Source: Demequina aestuarii (GTDB taxonomy: Bacteria; Actinomycetota; Actinomycetes; Actinomycetales; Demequinaceae). From it: a stretch of 64,000 nucleotides of DNA. The stretch is from contig NZ_BBRD01000001.1 in NCBI RefSeq assembly GCF_000975095.1, positions 2,375,467 through 2,439,466 of the forward strand. Reading direction: 5' to 3'. Below are positions 54,427 to 62,787 of this stretch, one piece after another. Each line of letters opens with the position of its first letter. Position 1 is the stretch's first letter. Made by a program: the position numbers and the translations under genes. The notes beneath the pieces are model-generated. The model made no database searches. It was given only the letters and a program-made list of their open reading frames with translations, and had not been told where the DNA came from.

Positions 54427-56324
54427 AGCTCTCAGACGCGCTCAGGGGCGCCGCGGACCGCGCGCCGGTGGAGCAGATGCACGTCTCGACCGCCCACGCG
54501 GCGGGCAGGGTCAAGCGCGAGCGGGCGCTGCGCATGGGTGCGAACGGACTCGTGGGAGTCGGGGCGGCGGCGGTGGTCGCCGTGGGCGCCATCGGTCCGC
54601 TCGGCGTGGGGACGAGCGACGAGTCCGCCTCCGACGCGGCGGCGATGGGAGGCGCCGACCTTCCGGAGATGGCGGCCGAGGATTCCGCCGGAGGTGCCGC
54701 CGGCACGCGTCTCGCCGAACAATGGATGTGCGGCACCGAGTTCGCCGCGGACGACGGCGCGTGGGCATGGGGAGACTCGTCCGGCGTGACCTACACGGTG
54801 AGCGCGCCCGAGGTGGACGGCTCCGAGATCTGGCTGCCCAGCACCCTCGAAGCGAGCCGTCCCGTGGACCTGATCTCGGGATCTGACTACGTCGTGACGT
54901 GGGACGGCATCGTGGTCGGTCGATCCGTCAATGACACGCCGATCCAGTACGGCCCGGCGGACGAACCCATGCTCCCGGAGGAAGAGGTGTACGAGCGGCT
55001 CGACCCGGCGACCGAGTTCTCGACCCTCGAACAGTCGACCCAGCTCGACCCGGTGAACTGCTGGGATGGCGCGCCGCTGCCTGCCGGCGACTACGAGGTG
55101 CACCAGGCGTGGACCTTGGCGTACGCGGACGATGCAGCGGACCCTGCCGCCCCCACGGAGCCGACGGCCGAACCGGACGCGTCGATCGACGGCGACGGCA
55201 CCGCATCTGAAGGAGATCCCGCGTCAAACGAGAGCTCGGCCTCCAGCGATGACGCGCTTCCCGCGCCGGCGATGCCGGAACTCTTCCGCGTCGCCGCCGA
55301 GCCGCTCGACCTGACCATCGATGGTGAGCCGGTGGACGACCCGTTCGCGGCGTACCTCGACGGCGACACCCCGGTGGAACCGGTGCCGCTGCCGGAACCC
55401 ATCGACCCTGAACCGCTCCCCGACGGCTACCTGACGCCGGATGTCGCTCGCCAGATGTTCGAAGCGAATCGGGTCGACGGGGCCTGGGACATGGCGCCGG
55501 GTTCGCAGCGATGGGTGAAGGTGAACGACTCGGCATCGAGCGGTGACGACTGGACCGCAAACTTCTTCGGTTGTTCGTGGGACGGCAAGGAGGGTGCGTC
55601 GTTCCCTGCGACCTCGGCCGTGATAGACCTGTTGTCCACGGACGTGGACCTGCCTGCGCGCATCGACGTGAGCTATGGGTTCGTGGTGGATGGCAACCCG
55701 CTGGTGTCCTCGACCGTCAAGAACGCGTCGGAGTACACGATCCCGGGACAGGTGAGCCCACAGCCACAGCTATTCCTGGTGAAGGACGGCCGCGTGGTGG
55801 CGGAAGGGTTCCCGGTGAGCCTCCGTGACGAGGGCATCGGGATTGCGCGCACCGCCGAGGGTGGCGATGCAGCCACCGACATGATGATCGCGCCCAGTGA
55901 CGGCGGCGCTCTCGAGCCCGGTCAGTCGCTGGAGGGTGAGTTCCTGTGGCGGGACATCAACGGGTGCTACTCCGAGTCGGGTCGCACCGAGGTGGAGCCC
56001 GGCACCTACACCGTGCTCACCATGCAGTCGCTCAGCCTCTCGAGTGCCTACCCGCCCGTGTACTACGAGGACCCCCAGCCGCTGCCCGAACTGAACGACT
56101 CTGCGCTGGTGGGGCCGGACACCGGGGACACCACCCTTGGCGGCGTGCCGCGGGAGGATTTCGGATTCGGCGGCGGTGACTCCGGTGCCGCGGGCTTCTC
56201 CGAACTGACGATCGACGGGCAGATCGAGCCCGACATCACGATCGCCCCGGCCCCCGACCAGGGCGAGTGGCTCGAGCTCCAGGCGTGGACGTCGCTCGGC
56301 ACGATCAACGTCTCGGCTTCGTAG
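54423..56324 (+). CDS. Sigma-linked single-pass membrane protein, locus 3
   Basis: 633 residues, the longest of this group. Short N-terminus (LRGAADRAPVEQMHVSTAHA, then RVKRERALR), one helix (GLVGVGAAAVVAVGAIGPLG), then two extracellular halves: the first with WMCGTEFAADDGAWAWGDSS and NCWDGAPLPAGDYEVHQAW, the second with FFGCSWDGKEGAS and NGCYSESGRTEVEPGTYTV, joined by an acidic Pro/Glu linker (~residues 240-335). The repeated PAGDYEV/EPGTYTV and LV-GxVV-G strands suggest a duplicated beta-rich domain. Same coupling and topology as loci 1 and 2. Confidence 0.75.
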   Translation: MKLSDALRGAADRAPVEQMHVSTAHAAGRVKRERALRMGANGLVGVGAAAVVAVGAIGPLGVGTSDESASDAAAMGGADLPEMAAEDSAGGAAGTRLAEQWMCGTEFAADDGAWAWGDSSGVTYTVSAPEVDGSEIWLPSTLEASRPVDLISGSDYVVTWDGIVVGRSVNDTPIQYGPADEPMLPEEEVYERLDPATEFSTLEQSTQLDPVNCWDGAPLPAGDYEVHQAWTLAYADDAADPAAPTEPTAEPDASIDGDGTASEGDPASNESSASSDDALPAPAMPELFRVAAEPLDLTIDGEPVDDPFAAYLDGDTPVEPVPLPEPIDPEPLPDGYLTPDVARQMFEANRVDGAWDMAPGSQRWVKVNDSASSGDDWTANFFGCSWDGKEGASFPATSAVIDLLSTDVDLPARIDVSYGFVVDGNPLVSSTVKNASEYTIPGQVSPQPQLFLVKDGRVVAEGFPVSLRDEGIGIARTAEGGDAATDMMIAPSDGGALEPGQSLEGEFLWRDINGCYSESGRTEVEPGTYTVLTMQSLSLSSAYPPVYYEDPQPLPELNDSALVGPDTGDTTLGGVPREDFGFGGGDSGAAGFSELTIDGQIEPDITIAPAPDQGEWLELQAWTSLGTINVSAS

Positions 56325-56354
56325 GTCCACACACGGTCGCGCACGCGGCGCCGG

Positions 56355-56741
56355 TCATCCCGACTCCGCGTGCGCAGGGCCAGCCACCGCGGTCGCCCTC
56401 GCCTCGATGCGACCCCGCCGTAGCGACACCTCCACGGTGACCACGGCGCCCTCCACCGCGCACCGACGGGTGCGCGCACCGTTGTCACCCGCGGCAGATG
56501 TCGCGGCGGCACACGCGCGAGCCGCAGGATCCCGTCCGAGCGCCCGCTCGCCCCGCGCCGCGTGCGCACCCGCCAGCGCCGCCTCGTCCACGGCGTGCTG
56601 AGCCGCGACCCTCACCGCAGACGCCGCCGCACCCGCCACGATCACCGCACCCACCATCACCACCACCATCACCAGGGCGAGCGTCAGGATGCTGGCGCTC
56701 CCGCTGTCAGACGTCCTCCTGTCGCCCGGGGTGAGCGTCAC
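56355..56741 (-). CDS. TadG-like/helicase-secretion-neighbourhood pseudopilin-type protein
   Basis: 128 residues from GTG 56741, overlapping the TadE-like gene as GTGA. After a short N-terminus (DRRTSDSGSASILTL) comes one hydrophobic helix (LALVMVVVMVGAVIVAGAAA) and an Ala-rich domain with HAVDEAALAGAHAARGE and two Cys (RACAAA, RRCAVEG). This is the last small protein of actinobacterial Tad clusters (Rv3654c-like), exported as a minor pilin or assembly factor. Confidence 0.75.
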   Translation of the reverse strand: MTLTPGDRRTSDSGSASILTLALVMVVVMVGAVIVAGAAASAVRVAAQHAVDEAALAGAHAARGERALGRDPAARACAAATSAAGDNGARTRRCAVEGAVVTVEVSLRRGRIEARATAVAGPAHAESG

Positions 56742-57091
56742 GGCGACACGCGTGCCACGGAGGTCGCTGAGGCGGCCGGCAGCCATCCCGGCCCGTCGAT
56801 CTGCACGGTGACCCGGACGCTCTCGCCGGTGGCATCGACTCCCACCACCGCCTGGGGCACCGCCCGTGCGATCTCGGCCCGCGCCGCATCCGCGCCTTCG
56901 ACGACGGCGATCCGTGCGCCTACGGACGCCGCCTCGGTCGCGACGACGCCCATGCGCGCCCACCCCACGGCGGCGAGGACGAGCCCCAGCACGATGACCA
57001 CCGCTGGCAGCGCGGCCGCGAGCTCCACCGTCACCGTCCCGGCCTGGCGATCACCGGACCAGCGCCCCCGCCGCGGCGCCACCGCGCTCAC
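56738..57091 (-). CDS. TadE-like pilus protein
   Basis: 117 residues from GTG 57091, overlapping both neighbours by 4 nt (GTGA each time). The TadE start motif GTVTVELAAALPAVVIVLGLV is followed by helix and a short beta-rich domain. TadE-like proteins are pseudopilins needed for Flp pilus assembly. Confidence 0.82.
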   Translation of the reverse strand: MSAVAPRRGRWSGDRQAGTVTVELAAALPAVVIVLGLVLAAVGWARMGVVATEAASVGARIAVVEGADAARAEIARAVPQAVVGVDATGESVRVTVQIDGPGWLPAASATSVARVSP

Positions 57092-57276
57092 CCGAACGCC
57101 GAGCGCAGGATCCCCGCCAGCAGCTCCCGCACCTCCTCCGACCGCACCAGCGCGATCAGCACGCCCGCGAATGCTGCAGCCGCGACCGTCACGAGCGCGT
57201 ACTCGGTGGTGGCCATGCCGTCGTCGTCGCGCGGGTCCCAGTGCCGGCCCTCGCGCTCATCGATCCACGTGTCCAT
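57088..57276 (-). CDS. DUF4244 protein, probable Flp-type major pilin
   Basis: 62 residues from ATG 57276 (GAAGGG 6 nt upstream; ATG 57282 is too close to it). Acidic leader ending in DDDGMATTEYALVTVAAAAFAG: cleavage after Gly/Met-type prepilin sites with Glu five residues on is the Flp pattern, then a single helix and RSEEVRELLAGILRSAFG. Too short for most gene callers. The 140 bp between it and the TadBC stop contain no gene. Confidence 0.82.
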   Translation of the reverse strand: MDTWIDEREGRHWDPRDDDGMATTEYALVTVAAAAFAGVLIALVRSEEVRELLAGILRSAFG

Positions 57277-57416
57277 CGTCATCCCTTCCGGACCGCGACC
57301 CTCGCCGCCCATGCCCCACGCTGATGGACCGCGGAGTGCACCGCATCGGCGCCACCATCGAATGGTGGACCCGCCACGCTCGGCGCCAGTTGGGGACAAG
57401 GGTCCACGCACCGCTG

Positions 57417-58427
57417 TCAGGGTGGGGGTGGCGGTGTCGGTGCCACGCTCGCCGGTGTCGGCACGTCGAGCGACCCCAGATCCGCGCCCACCACCACCGC
57501 GACGATGAGCGGCAGCACGCCCGCAAGCGCGAAGGCCGGCAGCAGGCACAGTGCGAGCGGCAGCGCCAGGCGAACACCGAGCTCGCCAGCGGACCGCGCC
57601 GCATCACGCCGCGCGTCCCGATCAAGGCGCACCATCGCCGCACGAAGGCCGTGCCCGGCGGGCGCACCGGCCGACTGCGCGAGCGCCAAGGGACGGGCCA
57701 GCGCCTCGACCAGCGGCCCCTCCAGGTCCGGGGCGGTCCCGCCGTAGGCGTGCGCGGCCGCGAGCGCACGCAGCGGCCCGGCGGTGCGGGGGTCGGCGGC
57801 GTCGGCGGTGCGCGCCAGGGCCGTCGACACGTCGAGACCGGCCGCGAGCGCGGCGTCCACCAGGGCCAGCACCACCGGGACGGGCAGCCCCTCCGAGGCC
57901 GACACGGTGGCCGCCTTCACCAGCCGCGACATCCACCACGACCCGAGCCAGGTCAGCAGACCGGCGCCGCCCAGCATCGCCCACCCCAGCGGGGACGCGA
58001 TCAGCAGGCCGAGAGCGCCTGGGTCGACCGCTGCCGCCAGCCCCACACCCACGAGCGGCAGCCACCGCAGGATCCGCGCGCTCATCCGCGGACCCGCGAG
58101 CTGCGCCTCCGCAGCGTCACGCGCATCGCGGTCTCGCGCGACAGCATCGTCCACCCGAGCGAGCACCCTCGCGAGCGGCATGCCCGTGTCCCGCGCAAGA
58201 GTGCAGGCTGCCGCCACCGACTGCGCCGCCGTGCGGCCCCCGTTCCACACGGGAGCATCCGCGAGCGGCACGCCCTTGGAGTCCACCGGCACCCCCGCGA
58301 GCGTCCACGCGCGGATGGGCGGAAGGCCCGATTCGAGCAGCGCGATCGCATCGGCGAACAGCAACGAGACGTCGACCGAGGCCCCGCCGACCGCGCCCGT
58401 CTGACCTCGACGGCTAACCCACCGCAT
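57417..58427 (-). CDS. Tad pilus inner-membrane platform protein (TadB/TadC-like)
   Basis: 336 residues from ATG 58427, overlapping tadA by 14 nt. Two blocks of type II secretion F-domain character, each with a helix pair (LPLVGVGLAAAVDPGALGLL; LALPLALCLLPAFALAGVLP) and GLPVPVVLALVDAALAAGLDVSTAL as the second F domain. A single gene seems to do the work of TadB and TadC. The C-terminus ends in a poly-Pro tail (TPPPPP). Confidence 0.8.
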   Translation of the reverse strand: MRWVSRRGQTGAVGGASVDVSLLFADAIALLESGLPPIRAWTLAGVPVDSKGVPLADAPVWNGGRTAAQSVAAACTLARDTGMPLARVLARVDDAVARDRDARDAAEAQLAGPRMSARILRWLPLVGVGLAAAVDPGALGLLIASPLGWAMLGGAGLLTWLGSWWMSRLVKAATVSASEGLPVPVVLALVDAALAAGLDVSTALARTADAADPRTAGPLRALAAAHAYGGTAPDLEGPLVEALARPLALAQSAGAPAGHGLRAAMVRLDRDARRDAARSAGELGVRLALPLALCLLPAFALAGVLPLIVAVVVGADLGSLDVPTPASVAPTPPPPP

Positions 58428-59487
58428 CGGCCGTATCCCCCAGTGCCGCCGCCAGGTCGCCCCACGCCGGACCCGCACGCCAGCGGCCCTCCGCATCCCA
58501 GGCCCACGCCACGGCGACCTCGAGTCCCGGGTCGCACGAGCGCAGCACGCACACCTCGGTGAGCCGTCGCACGCCGCCTGCCCGCGAGACGTGCAGCACC
58601 ACGTCCAATCCAGCGGCAGCCTGAGCCTCGACTGCGGCGGCGGGCATGCCCGCGAGAGCGCCGAGGGTCGTCAGCCTGACCGGCACGTCTCGCGGGGAGT
58701 TCGCGTGGATGGTGGTCATTCCGCCGCGGTGTCCCGTGTTGAACGCGGACAGCACCTCTCGCAGTTCGGCCCCTCGACACTCCCCCAGCACCACCCGATC
58801 AGGACGCATCCGAAGCGCCTCCCGGACCAATCGGGCCAGGCCCACCGCACCCGCGCCCTCGACGTTCGCGCGCCGCTCCACGAGCCGCACCACGTGGGGG
58901 TGGGCGGGGGCGATCTCGCCCGCCTCCTCGATGACGACGATGCGTTCGTGCGGCGCCGCCAGCGACAACAGGGATGCCATGAGCGTGGTCTTGCCGCTTC
59001 CCGTGGCGCCGCACACCAGCACCGACAGCCGTGTTCGGACGATGCGCGCGAGCAGCGCCGCCGTGCGCGCATCGATCGCGCCGGACGCGGCAAGATCCGC
59101 GAGGGTGAGCGCCTGGGAGCGCACCACCCGCAACGAGATCGCGGCACACCCGGGCGACACCGGCGGCAGCACGGCGTGCAGCCTGTTGCCGTCGGGCAGG
59201 CGGGCATCGGCGACGGGGCTCGCGTCGTCGAGCCGCTGGCCCCCCGCCGCGGCGAGCCGGACCGCGAGCGCCCTCACCGCATCGGCGTCGTGCAATGCGA
59301 CGTCGACGCGCTCGAGGCCGAGCCCGCGGTCCACCCACGCCTCGCCAGGACGGTGCACCAGCACATCGGTGACCCCCGGGGTGCGCAGCAGCAGAGCGAG
59401 CGGGCCCGCCCACGCCATCGCCGCGGGGTCTCGATGCTCGGAGGCCTCCCCCCGGCCCTCGTCTGCGCCCTCCGCTCTCCCCGTCAC
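58414..59487 (-). CDS. tadA: TadA-family pilus assembly ATPase
   Basis: 357 residues. Secretion ATPase core with Walker A CGATGSGKTTLM, Asp box IVVIEEAGEIAP, Walker B RPDRVVLGECRGAE and His box GGMTTIHANSPRDV. It powers assembly of the Flp-like pilus encoded by the following genes. The Ssd/TadZ gene that often precedes it in actinobacteria is not present; the next gene upstream is the divergent HAD phosphatase. Confidence 0.9.
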   Translation of the reverse strand: MTGRAEGADEGRGEASEHRDPAAMAWAGPLALLLRTPGVTDVLVHRPGEAWVDRGLGLERVDVALHDADAVRALAVRLAAAGGQRLDDASPVADARLPDGNRLHAVLPPVSPGCAAISLRVVRSQALTLADLAASGAIDARTAALLARIVRTRLSVLVCGATGSGKTTLMASLLSLAAPHERIVVIEEAGEIAPAHPHVVRLVERRANVEGAGAVGLARLVREALRMRPDRVVLGECRGAELREVLSAFNTGHRGGMTTIHANSPRDVPVRLTTLGALAGMPAAAVEAQAAAGLDVVLHVSRAGGVRRLTEVCVLRSCDPGLEVAVAWAWDAEGRWRAGPAWGDLAAALGDTADAVG

Positions 59488-59633
59488 ACGAGCCAGCGTG
59501 AACGCCGGACCGCACCCGCGCGTCGGCCGGGCTGCCGTGGTGGGGAACGTTCGGGTGAACGTGCCGTCTGGGGACGGCCGCCGGGTGTCGAATGTCGGCC
59601 GCGTTGGTTAGGGTTGCGGTCAGAGGAGGTGCC

Positions 59634-60434
59634 ATGGCCGGCCAGAAGGTGTCGAAGCCCACAGCGGCGTTCTTCGACCTCGACAAGACCATCATCGCGA
59701 CCAGTTCATCGATGGCGTTCTCGAGGCCGTTCTACGACGGAGGCCTCGTCACGCGCACGCACGCGCTGCGCACCGCCTACGCACAGTTCCTGTTCCTGGT
59801 CGGGGGCGCAGACGAGCGCCAGACCAACCGGCTCCGGGACTCGCTCAGCGACCTCATCAAGGGCTGGGAGGTGGAGAAGGTCAAGCGCATCGTCGCCGAG
59901 ACCATCCACGACTACATCGACCCGGTGGTCTACGAAGAGGCCCTCCAGCTGATCCGGCGTCACCAGGCGAACGGTCGCGACGTCGTGGTCGTCAGCGCCT
60001 CGGCCTCCGACATCGTCGAACCCATCGCCGAACTCCTGGGTGCCGATGCCGTGGTCGCGTCGCAGCTGGGCGTCAAGAAGGGCTTCTACACGGGCGACAT
60101 CACCTTCTACGCCTACGGCGAGGCGAAGGCCGACGCGGTCCGCCAGCTGGCCGAGGACAAGGGCTACGACCTGTCCCGCTCGTACGCGTATTCCGATTCG
60201 ATCACTGACGCGCCACTGTTGAACGAGGTGGGCTACGGGTTCGTGATCAATCCCGACCGCGCGCTCAGGCGCGCCGCCGCCCTGCACGGGTGGGGCGCCC
60301 TGACGTTCAAGAAGCCAGTCGGGCTGCGGACGGGACCGTCGGCGCGGTCCACCATCCTCACACTGCTCGCCACGGCCGCCGTCGTGACGGGAATCGTGCT
60401 GCTGGTACGCGCCGCGCGGTCGGACGACGACTGA
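59634..60434 (+). CDS. HAD-IB family phosphatase with C-terminal membrane helix
   Basis: 266 residues from ATG 59634 (GAGGAGG 4 nt upstream). Nucleophile motif AAFFDLDKTIIA, motif II VVVSASASDIV, and motif III/IV AYSDSITDAPLLNEVG. The C-terminal TILTLLATAAVVTGIVLLV is a membrane helix followed by RAARSDDD. SerB-like enzymes of this type next to Tad genes (Rv3661-like) act on unknown phosphomonoesters, possibly lipid phosphates. Divergent from tadA. Confidence 0.88.
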   Translation: MAGQKVSKPTAAFFDLDKTIIATSSSMAFSRPFYDGGLVTRTHALRTAYAQFLFLVGGADERQTNRLRDSLSDLIKGWEVEKVKRIVAETIHDYIDPVVYEEALQLIRRHQANGRDVVVVSASASDIVEPIAELLGADAVVASQLGVKKGFYTGDITFYAYGEAKADAVRQLAEDKGYDLSRSYAYSDSITDAPLLNEVGYGFVINPDRALRRAAALHGWGALTFKKPVGLRTGPSARSTILTLLATAAVVTGIVLLVRAARSDDD

Positions 60435-60453
60435 CGAGCGCCTACCCCCCACG

Positions 60454-61188
60454 ATGAGACGCTGGACTCGGCTCTACGACGAGCTCGCCGGGCCACGCTT
60501 TCCTGCCCTGCTGGCGTACGCAAGCCTGCTGACCGGCGACCGCGACACGGCCGATGCGCTGGTCGCCTCCGCACTCCGGCGCACCTTCGCTCGGCCTCGC
60601 CGGCTGAGCGGTCCGGGCGAGGCCGAGCTCCACGTCCGCCGGGCCATCGTGGCCCAGTTCCTCGCCCGTGCGCGTGAGTTCGCGCCCGCGCCGCCCTCGA
60701 CCGATCAAGCGGGCGTCGACCACAGGAGTGACGAGCCGGCGGCGGCGCCCTCCGCAGCCAAGCACGCGGTCCACGGACAGGCCAACCCCTACGCGCCTCC
60801 GGGCCACGACAGCGGCACCGTCTCTCAGTCCCCGCCACGCACCGCGGACCAGGGCGAGGCCGAGCCTGCCAGCACATCGGCCGGACGGCCCGAGCGGACC
60901 GATGCCGCCCCCGACGGTGTTGACGACGATGCCCGCCTCGCAGAGACCCTCCTGGCGCTGCCGCCCCAGACGCGCGCGGTAGCGCTGCTGCGCCACCACG
61001 ACGGGCGGACGCCGGGTCAGATCGCGGAACAGCTGGCCCTCCCGCCCCTTGCCGTCCGGGACGCGCTGCGGGAGGTGACCGCGGTCGTCAGCGAACGGCT
61101 GGGCATCGCGCTCGCCCATGATGACCTCGGGGACGACGGTCACATGGCCGCGGAGATCACCGTCGCGGACCATGCGGTGCGGCCCTGA
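60454..61188 (+). CDS. Degenerate ECF-type sigma factor with long linker, locus 4
   Basis: 244 residues. A shortened region 2 (PALLAYASLLTGDRDTADAL, LHVRRAIVAQFLARAR) and a region 4 (LLALPPQTRAVALLRHHDGR, TPGQIAEQLALPPLAVRDAL) are recognisable, but ~85 residues of low-complexity hydrophilic sequence separate them, against about 20-30 in loci 1-3, and the FYDDLT motif is replaced by HHDGRT. It lies 20 nt after the HAD gene and 1 nt before the partner gene. Activity as a sigma factor is uncertain. Confidence 0.65.
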   Translation: MRRWTRLYDELAGPRFPALLAYASLLTGDRDTADALVASALRRTFARPRRLSGPGEAELHVRRAIVAQFLARAREFAPAPPSTDQAGVDHRSDEPAAAPSAAKHAVHGQANPYAPPGHDSGTVSQSPPRTADQGEAEPASTSAGRPERTDAAPDGVDDDARLAETLLALPPQTRAVALLRHHDGRTPGQIAEQLALPPLAVRDALREVTAVVSERLGIALAHDDLGDDGHMAAEITVADHAVRP

Positions 61189-61189
61189 C

Positions 61190-62740
61190 GTGGACGAGTT
61201 CAGCGAGCGAGTACGAGCCGCGGCCGATGCGCGGTCACGGCAATGGCCCGATGCGCGGGCGGGCCGCGAACGGCGCCGCTCGATCGGGCGGGCTCGCGCC
61301 CTGCGGGTAGGCGGTTCGGCCGCCATCGCTGCGGTCGTCATCACCGGCATCGGGGCCGCGGGTGTGGGATTCACCGGAGTGGGCTCCGCGCCCGAGCCGA
61401 GCCCCAGCGCCTCGCCCGACCTCACCCTCGGTCAGGGCGACACCGCCTACGCCACGCTGCCCTTTCCCGACGAGCACGAGATGGACTCCCACATGCGCCA
61501 GCTCGCGGCCTACTGCGGCGGGCCGGTCCCCGAGACGCGCGCTGAATCGGAGGACTTCTCCGTCGCGTACGACATCCCGGAACGCCTCGACATCGATCAG
61601 CAGACAGGCGTCTCTGCCGGCCCTGCGCAGTCCTCGGCTCAACTCACGTTCTCGGGGAGCTCCCCGCTCCCCGCATTCGTGTCCGGCCCCTCAGCGCTGT
61701 TCGTCGAGGACGGGACCGTCGTGGGCGCGGCACCGGACTATCAGGAACCCATCGTGAGGACGTTCCAACCAGGGGGGACCGCGACCTATCGCTGGGAGTC
61801 GATCGGGGGCGCCGCCTCCTGCGACACCGAGAGCGAGCCCGGGTTCGGGTTCGGCACCCTGGAGCCAGGCGACTACGAGATGGTGCTGGTCACCCAGGTG
61901 TACAACGACGAGGCCGCCGCGGCGACGCAGAGCCTGCGCATGGACGGCTACACGCTGCCGGTCATGAGCGAGCTCCCGGCTTTCAGGGAAGGCGCCTACG
62001 AGTGCGACAGCGAGGACCGCTGGGGTGGCATCACGCCGCTCACGTGTGATCCGCATGCACTTCCCGGGGTGGAGATCGATGACGAGGCGGGCACCGTGAC
62101 GGTGCCGTACGAGGCGTCGTTCTACACGGAGGACGTGTCGCTCCTGTATGTCTCGCCACCGATAGCCGTCACCGTCACCCCGAACGAGAACGGCGCCGAG
62201 GACTTCTTACTCTCCCCGCCCGTGCCCGGGTTCGAGCGGGGCACTGTCCCCGCCTGTGGCGATCAGTTCGGCAGCATCGGCACTGGCTCGATCCAAGGCC
62301 CGTGGGACTCGATGGCGGGGTCCCTCGCTGGCACGGAGGTGGGCGACGCGCTCGATCCGGAACTGTGGCGCAGGGGCTCGGGGTGGCTCGAAGCAGAGGT
62401 CACCGTGCCTGTGGACCCGCGCGTCTGGGTCCTGGCCCAGCGTGACATCGCGTTCGACGACGGCGATGGCGATGCCTCGACCGAGAGCCTGTACTCCGCG
62501 CAGGAGGTCGTGGGCTGGTTCGACACCGACTCCGGATCGGACGCCACCACGTTGAAGATCGTGCGCTACGACGGACCAGAGACATGGCCGCTCTCCGTCA
62601 CGGACGTGCAGTGGTGCGAGGGCTTCGACAGTGCTGACACCACGGATGACAACCACCTGGGGATGGTCGCCTCGCCGTCCACCGTGACTCTGGACGACGG
62701 CACCCGCGAAGAACTCGACGCGCTGGTGTTCTCGCCGTGA
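61190..62740 (+). CDS. Sigma-linked single-pass membrane protein, locus 4, first copy
   Basis: 516 residues from GTG 61190. Basic N-terminus (RRRSIGRARALR), one helix (GGSAAIAAVVITGIGAAGVG), a Pro/Ser linker (APEPSPSASPD) and an extracellular part starting LAAYCGGPVPE; Cys continue as SCDTE, YECDSED, LTCDPH, ACGDQF, WCEGF. LEPGDYEMVLVTQVYND resembles the PAGDYEV strand of the locus-3 protein. A tandem paralogue follows at 62788. Function inferred only from linkage to sigma genes. Confidence 0.75.
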   Translation: MDEFSERVRAAADARSRQWPDARAGRERRRSIGRARALRVGGSAAIAAVVITGIGAAGVGFTGVGSAPEPSPSASPDLTLGQGDTAYATLPFPDEHEMDSHMRQLAAYCGGPVPETRAESEDFSVAYDIPERLDIDQQTGVSAGPAQSSAQLTFSGSSPLPAFVSGPSALFVEDGTVVGAAPDYQEPIVRTFQPGGTATYRWESIGGAASCDTESEPGFGFGTLEPGDYEMVLVTQVYNDEAAAATQSLRMDGYTLPVMSELPAFREGAYECDSEDRWGGITPLTCDPHALPGVEIDDEAGTVTVPYEASFYTEDVSLLYVSPPIAVTVTPNENGAEDFLLSPPVPGFERGTVPACGDQFGSIGTGSIQGPWDSMAGSLAGTEVGDALDPELWRRGSGWLEAEVTVPVDPRVWVLAQRDIAFDDGDGDASTESLYSAQEVVGWFDTDSGSDATTLKIVRYDGPETWPLSVTDVQWCEGFDSADTTDDNHLGMVASPSTVTLDDGTREELDALVFSP

Positions 62741-62787
62741 CCGCACTGTGCTTCGCCTCGACCTGGACCACGCGGTGAGGCCCTGAG
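62741..62787 (+). other. Relic of the sigma-gene 3' end in the duplication junction
   Basis: GGACCACGCGGTGAGGCCC ahead of the second copy matches GGACCATGCGGTGCGGCCC, the end of the locus-4 sigma gene, and continues into both GTGGACG starts. The duplication therefore carried the last codons of the sigma gene along with the partner gene. Confidence 0.7.
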
